Shown here: piece after piece, positions 56,486 through 64,000 of the stretch | How the letters are laid out: the number at the start of each line of letters is the position of its first letter | Numbering within the stretch: position 1 is the first letter of the stretch | From: Gracilaria domingensis | Lineage: Eukaryota; Rhodophyta; Florideophyceae; Gracilariales; Gracilariaceae | NCBI GenBank assembly: GCA_022539475.1 | Contig: VCMS01000088.1 | Location: forward strand, 1 to 64,000 | Reading direction: 5' to 3' | Length of the DNA: 64,000 bases | The notes under the pieces: generated by a model | The model's database searches: none | Seen by the model: only the letters and a program-made list of their open reading frames with translations | Told to the model about the DNA's origin: nothing | Position numbers and translations under genes: made by a program

Positions 56486-56507
56486 ACATCTCTCTTAAGA
56501 GAGATGT
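56486..56507. repeat. 22-bp perfect palindrome centred on TTAA
   Basis: The sequence from ACATCTCTC through TTAA to GAGAGATGT is its own reverse complement. Two weaker inverted repeats (CGCT/AGCG and GCGA/TCGC) lie directly to its left. It sits about 125 bases upstream of the pogo-like start codon and may be a regulatory or recombination site. Confidence 0.85.
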
Positions 56508-57089
56508 GAAGCCGGCAAGAGTGTGGTTTATTTGGGAGGGGAGCAGAACTGGAAGATATTGTGGTGTTTTGGCGTTTTCAATTTATTGGAATCTTGTCAA
56601 ATTAGGGATCGGACAGTTATCAACTGCCAAAACCGTTTCCATTTGGCTATACGTTTAACATGCAAGCCAAATTGTGGAACGAATCACATTAACTCACGTC
56701 TCGTCTCTTTCACGTTGGCGCCAATTTGGCGCCAAGTCCAAAAAGCAACTCTATGACATCATTTCAACACGAATATGGTCTTGTGAATTCGTTCGCAGAT
56801 GAGCACAAGAGCACAAGAAACATTTCCAGCATGGTGGAGAAGACAGACGAAGTGTCTACCACGGGCCCTAATTTCACTCTATCTAAAGATCTTGCGCTCG
56901 CACATTCTTAAATATCAGCGTCACAGTCTGTTCTCGAGCAGAACGTGGACAAATTCTCGGAAAGCGTTCTCAAGGTATTCCAGAAACAACCAGGAGCTAT
57001 TCTATCACACAGTGCTTCGCAAGAAATTGTAGCTAGTTTGCCGTCTTTTGGGTTGTGATACTGTCCCTCCAGAGACTTTCAGCAATTCT

Positions 57090-57684
57090 TCCAATGCAGA
57101 TGCATGCAGTCAAAGCAACCGACGCATCCTGGGAACCCAGCGGACGCGTACTCAGCTTCATTGTTTTGCAATTCGTGTAATGTTGGTTCAAGATTAAGAT
57201 ATTTACTACCTTATCGGCGACGTATCATTTGCAGGACAATGGTAAAGTATTGGCGTTGGCTCTCCGGAGACATGCGAACGATGTCGTGTAATTGTTCAAA
57301 GGACAAACCAGTTGCAAGTCTCCGTTGTTTTTCCAGTAATTTCTGGTGTGGTGTGTGACCTAACCCTCTAGCGCCATTCTTTCTCTGCAGCAAACGGAGC
57401 TCCTCTCTAACGAGATCGTTTTACATAATCCAATACATTTTGAGGGGTATGTGAAACACCTGCCAAAACTTGGACGCGGGATAAACTGGATGGGGTGAAA
57501 GATAATCTGCATACCAGCGACATTGTCCTCTTGAGACTGTAACGCTTTGAGCTGCTCTACCAGAGTTGATTGCGCTCGTGCAAGCTTGTTGCAGCAGTTC
57601 AACTACAGCGGCAGACGCACGAACCCCACAGTGTTCGTCATCGCTGAAAATGTCGATGTCTTCATCGGAAGACGTCTCCGACAT
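57090..57684 (-). pseudogene. PIF/Harbinger transposase N-terminal remnant
   Basis: On the minus strand the frame gives FWQVFHIPLKMYWIM, a TAA, then an NDLVREE-type stretch, GLGHTPHQKLLEKQRRLATG and LSFEQLHDIVRMSPESQRQYF, which is the DNA-binding and leading part of plant-type Harbinger transposases. Beyond 57,211 only short matches such as GSQDASVALTACICIG remain. The catalytic region is missing or unrecognisable. It is distinct from the Harbinger copy at 42,513. Confidence 0.65.
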
Positions 57685-57847
57685 AACGGCGTTTGTGTCG
57701 GACAGGTGCAGCGCGATGCTGGTACTGATTTGGCATCTGGCGTTGCACTGATAGGGGTGCGTAGGAAAAAGCCAAATCTGAGCTTGGCATTTTAGCTTTT
57801 TAGCTCTCAGATTTGCCTAGGCTGATAGATGTGCTCTAATCCGAGGC

Positions 57848-58576
57848 GTGCGTGCGACGTGCAAGCAGTCACCTGTCGGGCCGTCGTTGGTGTCGGGCCG
57901 CCTTTTATCGTCGCGCAATTCATCTGAGCCTGGAGAGCCTCGTTTTCTTCAAACGCGTGGCGGCGGCTGTCGCTACGTGCGCAACGCGCCCGTGGGACAT
58001 CCGCCGCCGCAGCCGTCGCGCCCTTCGTGGGCACTCTCGTCGCAACGCGCCGCGTCCCGTCAGCTCGGAATGTCTGTCTGTTTTTTCAACGCCCTCCCGC
58101 TGCCGGCCGCGGAGTTGCCGTTCTCGTACCCGGTGCTGGCCGTCAGCGCGTTCGTGCCGCGCATCGCTGCGCCAAGAGCGGGCCACGTGACGCCTATGCC
58201 GCCGCTGCGCATGACGTTTGAGGCGGACGTTTTCGGGAACGAGAACTCGTACGCCTTGGAGCTCGAGCAGACTGCCGCCTACATTGTGTCGCGCAACTCT
58301 GGCATTCTGGCGATCGACGAGTCCATGTATTGGTGGGAACACCAACAATCAGCGCCGCACAGCACGTTTATGACTGATCTAACTCTATGTTCAAAGTGTT
58401 CGTTGGTGAACGGGTGGGACGGCACCAAGCCGTGTATCGGTTGTTGTCGACACCCAAAATGTGCGTTAGCAATATATCAACCTGAGATGTTGGCTCGTGA
58501 AGCTGTTGAAATGATGAAGTGTCAACGGCGTGAACCGGTGACGCGCTATGACCAAGAAAAGTTTCTGAACCAGTAG
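57848..58576 (+). CDS. 242-codon frame with a GC-rich first half; possibly piggyBac-like
   Basis: The first half lies in a strongly GC-rich patch (57,848-58,230) unlike its surroundings. From about residue 150 the protein reads SGILAIDESMYWWEHQQSAPHS, which resembles the DESM motif around the first catalytic Asp of piggyBac-type transposases, followed by a Cys-rich stretch (CSKC, CIGCC). Further plus-strand frames to 59,231 (GAAMPISMLQETDEHANPL with NSWIYSNT; KSWFVRLLMYVVKHGATDESD) recall later piggyBac blocks. The match is loose and I give the family only as a possibility. Confidence 0.3.
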   Translation: MRATCKQSPVGPSLVSGRLLSSRNSSEPGEPRFLQTRGGGCRYVRNAPVGHPPPQPSRPSWALSSQRAASRQLGMSVCFFNALPLPAAELPFSYPVLAVSAFVPRIAAPRAGHVTPMPPLRMTFEADVFGNENSYALELEQTAAYIVSRNSGILAIDESMYWWEHQQSAPHSTFMTDLTLCSKCSLVNGWDGTKPCIGCCRHPKCALAIYQPEMLAREAVEMMKCQRREPVTRYDQEKFLNQ

Positions 58577-59231
58577 TACACGGAGCTGCAATGCCGATAT
58601 CGATGCTGCAGGAGACAGATGAGCACGCCAATCCACTGAAGCTCGTAAACTCTTGGATATACTCTAACACTAACGGTTCTTCACCCAATTATGAACCATT
58701 TTGTACGGATTGACGTCCGTTTAAGAAGTTGCCGCCTTTGATCGTTGTTTACCGACTAGCTGGAAGTGGCAGAAGTTACTTTGCCGAACGTCTCGCCAAT
58801 CGGAACGCCAGGTTTGTTCGGACACAATCGGCTATAGAGATGCATGCAGATCCGTTGTATCAAACGCAGCACAGAAAGTCATGGTTTGTGCGGTTGTTGA
58901 TGTATGTAGTGAAACACGGAGCGACAGACGAGAGTGATTACGTTCTGCGTTCTATCCAAGCTCTGCGGCAATCCTTTGCATGGCGCCTGGGCAAATAGTT
59001 TGCATGCTGAATGCTGCGCGACGATGGAGTCAGCGCAAAATACCACAAGCATACTGTGTACATGGGTGCAATGCAGATTGGTATGACCAGGAGAGTTACG
59101 AATGTACTGGTTCTGATGATGTGGAGGCGGGGTACAGATGTGTATATTATGTTTATAACAGGAGTTCACTTGAAGCTCTCGTGAGTCACATAGGGCGTCT
59201 GTCTATGGCTGGTAAGAACGTCCAGAGTTAG
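58577..59231 (+). pseudogene. Continuation of the possible piggyBac-like remnant
   Basis: Two short plus-strand frames (58,729-58,998 and 58,980-59,231) in different phases look like pieces of one protein broken by frame changes. The first has ANRNARFVRTQSAIEMHADP and KSWFVRLLMYVV; the second has CVHGCNADWYDQESYECTG, perhaps part of a C-terminal Cys-rich finger. Function is uncertain. Confidence 0.25.
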
Positions 59232-60896
59232 CCCTTTCAACAATGACTATTGTTTGAGTGTTGTCTATACTCATCTTCTTAATTGAATTATGTCTTAAGC
59301 TGATTGGTGGCCTGTGTTATTTACGTCGGTGGGTCCGATCAAGCCTGAGGAGCCGCACGGCGAGGGGCAACATAGAGGCCAGCAACTCGCTCTTCTTGGC
59401 GGAAACGACGTCTGCTGGGGTGGTGCAGATCGCTGCAAGCGCAGAGCAGCGCATTTCGCTGCTTCGCTTAATCTCAAGTGGACGACACGCCACCGTTCCG
59501 CCGCCGTGCGGCACCCCCACCACGGTGAACATCTATAATCGCGCTACGCTCCACCCAACCGGCCGAGGTAGGGCTACCACTCCCTCCAGCACGCATAGCT
59601 CCATTGTTCACTGCCCCACCATGGCCAAACACGCTCTCTCCAGAAAGTTTCGTCGCCCCGAAAAGAGAACTGTACTACACAGCGTGTAGCCTCCATCTTT
59701 TGAACTTTGCTGGCGTGGTCGCACCTGTCCATGACTGTGTCGAGCCAAACATGATAACTTATCATCCTTGAAGAAGTTTGCTCCGAAGTTAACGAGGAAC
59801 TCTGCTTCATATCGCTTTGCTGTAGAAATCGTACTTCACATCTTGTCGCAGTGAGAGGAAGAAGATAAGTAACTTCATACAGGATGTGAGAGTTCTTAGC
59901 ATGTGCAGGAATGTTCGCAAGAAACACTGCACATCCTGTTCTAATCTACTGGTATTCTCTTACCAGTGAAGTACTCCTCTTTTCTACTGGAATATGGAAC
60001 GAGGCCCTCAGGCTCCCAAACGCTGCCGTGTTATCAACCAACGAGTTAAATTAAGTGCGGTGCTCTCCATCGCTTTCAATCTCTGCAAGTGTGCATTGTT
60101 GCGCCCTTCCAGTCATGACATTTCCTACCCGCTTCATCACGTGATCCCACCTTGATGACCACGTGATGGTACTCCATCCGTAAAGAAAGCCCTAGTTTCC
60201 GAACCTGGGCACAGAAATACATTCTTATGAAGCAAGAAGCAGATATAGCTTTCTTTCATCAGCAAAAATTCTGATTAATGACAGCTTTCCAACCATGTGA
60301 TCCACTCAAACCAAACAAAGAAGTTCAGCATCAATTCCTCGTCCGTTATCGCCAACGCCTTCATGTGGACGTGAGAGGGAAGAGATACCCGAGGTATCTC
60401 GTGCTCGGGATTGACGCACTGTATTGCTCTATTTTCTTACTTCCCGGAGACAGAACAAAGTCGAGAAGCGATCTGGGTCAAACAAGGCAGTGACGATTTG
60501 CCAATAATGAGGCTGCGAGCGCCTCGAAGTGGATGAGAATGAGATGATTAGTAAATGCAGTTTTTATATTTTTTGAAATTTTATTACATAGTACGTTTTT
60601 AAAGCATAAATCTGTTAGTTAATTCTATACCACCCAGAGCGTGCTGCTGCGTTAATCCATCGATAGGCTTAAAGACTCTTTCAATGTTGATTCCCTTACA
60701 ACATCCTCGGCCATAAGAGTCGTTAGATGGTGCTTCGCATGGCTGAAACATGGCCTATTCTTCTCGCACCCCAAGAGCCTCCCTCCAAAATTATGTAGGC
60801 ATTGTTGTTTGTTAGATTATATCAGTATTATCAGAAATTCGTTGCATATGACAAGTTTATCACTCCTTACATTCACATATTACGTCGCTCCGTTGC
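59232..60896. other. Stretch without a recognisable gene
   Basis: A GC-rich patch (59,330-59,540) has overlapping frames on both strands and none convinces. A 9-bp inverted repeat CATCACGTG/CACGTGATG lies at 60,135-60,143 and 60,160-60,168. The part from 60,540 to 60,860 is A/T-rich and empty. Confidence 0.4.
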
Positions 60897-62230
60897 TTGT
60901 TGCATTCGCATACCTCTACAGAGATAGTTACGCGCTTTCTTGCTGAGAGGCCTGAATATGCTGTTCGTCTTCCATCTTCACTTTATGTTGGGGTTCAAAG
61001 AGGCGAGGTTACTGTTGGGGAGTGTGCATCGCGTTGTCGTAAATGGAGTGCACGTCAAACAGTCTGCCATTGGTATTGATGCCCTTGACAAAGGCAATCA
61101 TGCCCTGGATTATGAAGAACGGATGTTTGTTTTCCACGAGCCTGTTAAGGTTGAATTTGATACGATTTACCTCTCCACTCTCCGGAATGAGGGATGGCAT
61201 ATTTACACGGGCGGTAGACGTGGCCCCAGCATCCTCCAATTCCGTTCGGATGCAGAATGGGATGAGCACCGAAGCACTTCCATTTAGTAGACCCGCACTG
61301 GGCAAAGGTGCAACGTTATCTCCGCCACAGCCTGACGTGGGTGAAGATGTGTTGTACAACCATCTGCATGTGCGCGCGCGCGTCATTGATACGTTGAAGC
61401 ACAAAATTGCTCATGTGCTCGGTATTCCGATGCTCAGCGAGAGTGACCGGCTGCACGCCGATTCTGCCCTGCATGTCTGCAGCCATGGGAAGATGCATCG
61501 TTGCGTTGGAGTTATCAACCAAATCCTCGACGCAATCTGACGCATCACGGTTAGCACACTGTTCATCCACTCATCATCGCCCGATAACATGGGCTGCAGC
61601 GCATCCGACGCGCTCGCTATGAATTGCGCTACGCGCCATTTGACTGACACGTGCAGCAGTTTACGCAACCCGTTCGCGGCGCAAACATTCTCATTCTGCA
61701 TATCGGCCAGAACGCGCACCACCGACGTCGCGTCATTGGCCACGCGCTCCTGCTCGCAGTAGTAGAAAAACTTTTCAATGGAGCGGATGTGGGTCTGCAT
61801 GGGCGTAGTCTTCTGCAGCAGAGAGCGAGACGCCGCGGCGAGAACTGGGCTTTGACGCCGAATCCACGGCGGGCATATGGGCAGGGAAGACGCTACAGTT
61901 GCCATGTGACAGCGTCCCGGTGGACATGCGTTGGAAAGAGCACAAGCATCCCACATGCCGCGAACTGATGGGGAATGAAAACGGCCTGCTCACACATGGT
62001 GCACGCGACGGCAGCGAGCATGGGCGGAAGCCCGACGTAGTCCAGCATGAACGACAAGATGGCATCAGCGGTGTAGATCAGTGCAAAGTTTATGCGTGTA
62101 AAGAACACTGGAATAGCAATTACTGCCAGACGGCAAACGGAGAGCACATGGAGCGTGACCGGGGGCAGACATCAAAGTGTGAACTGCCGTTGTCGGAAGT
62201 GATTCCAGATAGAGCTTTTGCGCTCTAATA
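60897..62230. other. Overlapping unassigned frames on both strands
   Basis: Frames of 84-181 codons overlap on both strands: plus 60,940-61,287, 61,043-61,540 and 61,899-62,228; minus 61,009-61,404, 61,411-61,956 and 61,893-62,147. The last would be very hydrophobic. I cannot tell which, if any, is real. The stretch is G/C-richer than its left neighbour and could be captured host sequence in the transposon. Confidence 0.25.
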
Positions 62231-62397
62231 TGTTGCACTCCTATCGAGTAGAGAATGCTGGCATCTGCGCATTATCAAAATCATGTGATCAAGCGCTGAT
62301 CTCATTCTGAGCTCAGACTACGATCACTTTGCCCTAGTTGTTTCCAATTGCCATCCAAATACCCTCAGAATTTTTGAAAAAAGTTCTTGTAGGGTAT

Positions 62398-63913
62398 GTA
62401 CCTGAAAATGGGTTCCCATGAGATAGGGTCTTAAAGGAGGCAGCACCCAGACGACGGCGAGGCACTCTTTCTCAGAGACTGAGTAATTACGCTCATGCAC
62501 GTTCAATGAACGAGACCAGTACCCAACTGCACGTCGCTTGCCTTCTTTCGAGACTTAAAACAATGCACACCCCACTTGGTGGTTACTGGAATCAGTACCA
62601 AACTTATATGGAAGCCCTGATGTGGGCAACACCAAAATCGGCAGACACGTAACATCGTCAATTAACGAAGAAAAAGCAGACGCTTTCGCATTGCCAAAAC
62701 GTTCCAGTTTAACTGGCTGTCCTTTTTTGAGGAGAGAGTTGAGGGGAGCCGCAGTGTCAGCAAAATTCTGGACGAACCGACGGTAGATATTACACAAACC
62801 GAGAAATGATCGAAGTTCCGTCTGAGTTGTCGGATGTTTTGATTCCTTCAGTGACTTTACCCTTACCTCGTCGGTTGAGAGTTTTCCACGGCTGATAATG
62901 TGACCCAGGTATTTCACCGAGGTGATAAAGAATTCGCATTTCTTGAGCTTCAAGGTAACACCTGCGTCACGCAGAACCTACATCATTTCCCTCACATGGG
63001 ACATATGTTCCTCCATACTGTTGGAGAATACGACAATTATGTCCAAGTACACGAGACAAGTCTCCCACTTGAATCTGGCCAACAGAATGTCAATCGCGCG
63101 CTGAAACGTAGCGGGAGCATTCGTTAGCCCGAAGGGCATCCGTTTGAAAGGGTACAGTCTTTGATGACATACAAACGCGGTCTTGTCGCGATTTTCCTTC
63201 CGAATTGGAACCTGCCAGTAACCCCAACTGAAGTCAAGGGCGGTAAATACTCTGATCCTTCCCAGCGAGTCGATTTACTCATCCATCCGTGGAATTGGGG
63301 ACACGTCTTTGACGCTAACGGCGTTCAGTCGCCTGTAATCGATGCAAAAACGCCATGATCAATCCGACTTCGGAACAAGTACGACGGGCGATGCCCATGA
63401 CGACTGAGCTGGCTCAATTACGTCGGCACGTAGCATCTTCTCGACTTGAGACTCTTCTTCTTCCCGCGCTTTCGGGCCTGCCCGATACGGGTGTTGCGCG
63501 ATTGGGCGAGTATCTGGGAGCAGATCAATACCGTGCTCCGTAATTCCAATTGTTCCAGGGGAACCGTCCCACATGGGAGTAAATTCTCTAAGCATGTCTC
63601 GCCACTTCTCGCGACGACACGCTGGGACATGGTCTAGATTCAAATCCCCTAATTCCTCAACAGGATTCGTCTGTTCTATGCCAGGAGGCAGCGCTGATTT
63701 AATCGGAGTGAACGGTCGTTCGTGACCCGAACTAACTAGATTCACCTCGTCAGTAGCAACTGCTCCCGGTACGGTGGAGATTCCATTTCTGGAGGCATCC
63801 AACAAAACGGGGTTTCCGGAACGCACTTCCCCCTCCTTAGCTTCGAGCACACCGAAAACCTCAGAAGTTAGCATTCTCGTCTGTACGAGCCCCTTCGGAT
63901 GCGGCAGGACCAA
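62398..63913 (-). pseudogene. Ty3/gypsy reverse transcriptase and start of RNase H, dead active site
   Basis: The minus-strand frame enters from the right edge of the window. It has the pre-RT segment (IGITEHGIDLLPDTRPIAQ; EEESQVEKMLRADVIEPAQS), SSWASPVVLVPKSD, then FTALDFSWGYWQVPI (first catalytic Asp), YPFKRMPFGLTNAPATFQ and CLVYLDIIVVFS. The canonical active site is YLDD; here the second Asp codon is ATA (Ile), so the enzyme cannot work. It continues through KCEFFITSVKYLGHIIS and FLGLCNIYRRFVQNFA into RNase H (DSSNHQVGCALF; NYSVSEKECLAVVW). Stops occur near 63,357, 63,273 and 62,980. It is joined to 52,185-54,227 across the inserted transposon. Protease and gag should lie beyond 64,000. 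Confidence 0.9.
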
Positions 63914-64000
63914 ACTCAGTACCTGGTGTTTGACTAGCTACTAACTGGTTTTGCCAAAGTTGGCAACCAGTACCTTGAAACGTCGATCGGGGCTCGATTG

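Larger units (their letters stand above)
54228..62394 (-). mobile_element. 8.2-kb DNA transposon inserted in Ty3 RNase H
   Basis: Seen: CCCTACAAGAA at 54,228-54,238 and its exact reverse complement at 62,384-62,394, flanked by TAT on both sides (54,225-54,227 and 62,395-62,397). Removing the insert and one TAT restores the RNase H frame across the known block with DH after Val-His-Thr. The interior has a pogo-like transposase on the minus strand, next to the left end, and other decayed pieces to its right. Pogo elements duplicate TA; a TAT or TA duplication fits about equally, with one extra T on the left in the second case. The large size suggests later nested insertions. Confidence 0.75.

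Overview
The window is a dense patchwork of nested transposable elements from a eukaryotic nuclear genome. I found no intact, clearly non-mobile host gene in 64 kb. The evidence for a eukaryote is Ty1/copia and Ty3/gypsy polyproteins, a LINE-type reverse transcriptase, and hAT, PIF/Harbinger, pogo/DDE_1 and possibly piggyBac-like transposase remnants. An algal genome (perhaps a red macroalga) would fit this mix, but the sequence does not prove it.

Region 1-29,019 is a Russian-doll stack of one copia family (gag-pol of 1,344 codons, LTR about 0.78-0.8 kb, primer site matching the initiator tRNA-Met anticodon region as in Drosophila copia). The oldest copy, A4, is on the minus strand (18,997-21,394 plus 28,490-29,019). 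It was hit by A3 (plus, 17,203-18,996). A3 was hit by a tandem pair A1/A2 (minus) that shares one LTR (10,353-11,123). A1's leader was hit by a 4,848-bp element, E-B (4,950-9,797, TSD TTATC). Separately, a nearly intact copy, E5 (21,395-28,484, TSD CTTAC), landed in A4's LTR; its polyprotein has a single premature stop. E-B carries no gag or pol. Between its 1.27-kb LTRs it holds the copia leader and then an array of about 16 stem-loops (7,358-8,452) whose stems differ in sequence but stay paired while the loop keeps the pattern AGGTTG...CATG. This looks like a non-autonomous (LARD-like) partner of the copia family and is the most novel signal here.

Region 29,020-40,322 holds diverged LTR pieces, an integrase fragment of a second copia family, a 5'-truncated LINE reverse transcriptase with an A-rich tail, a nearly identical 2,996-bp tandem duplication (plus a diverged partial third copy) that carries a small C2H2 zinc-finger reading frame, and a decayed reverse transcriptase that may be DIRS-like.

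Region 40,323-48,620 holds a decayed hAT element with probable terminal inverted repeats, containing a PIF/Harbinger transposase remnant, a perfect 22-bp inverted repeat and an 80-bp minisatellite. It is followed by a DDE_1 transposase pseudogene and an unassigned stretch.

Region 48,950-64,000 holds an unrecognised gag-like frame with several in-frame stops (plus) and a Ty3/gypsy pol (minus). The pol is split exactly inside RNase H by an 8,167-bp DNA transposon (54,228-62,394; 11-bp TIR, TSD TAT) that contains a pogo-like transposase and other decayed transposase pieces. The Ty3 reverse transcriptase has lost one catalytic aspartate and is dead. Many reading-frame breaks in A1/A2 are one-base losses in homopolymers and may be consensus errors rather than biology.
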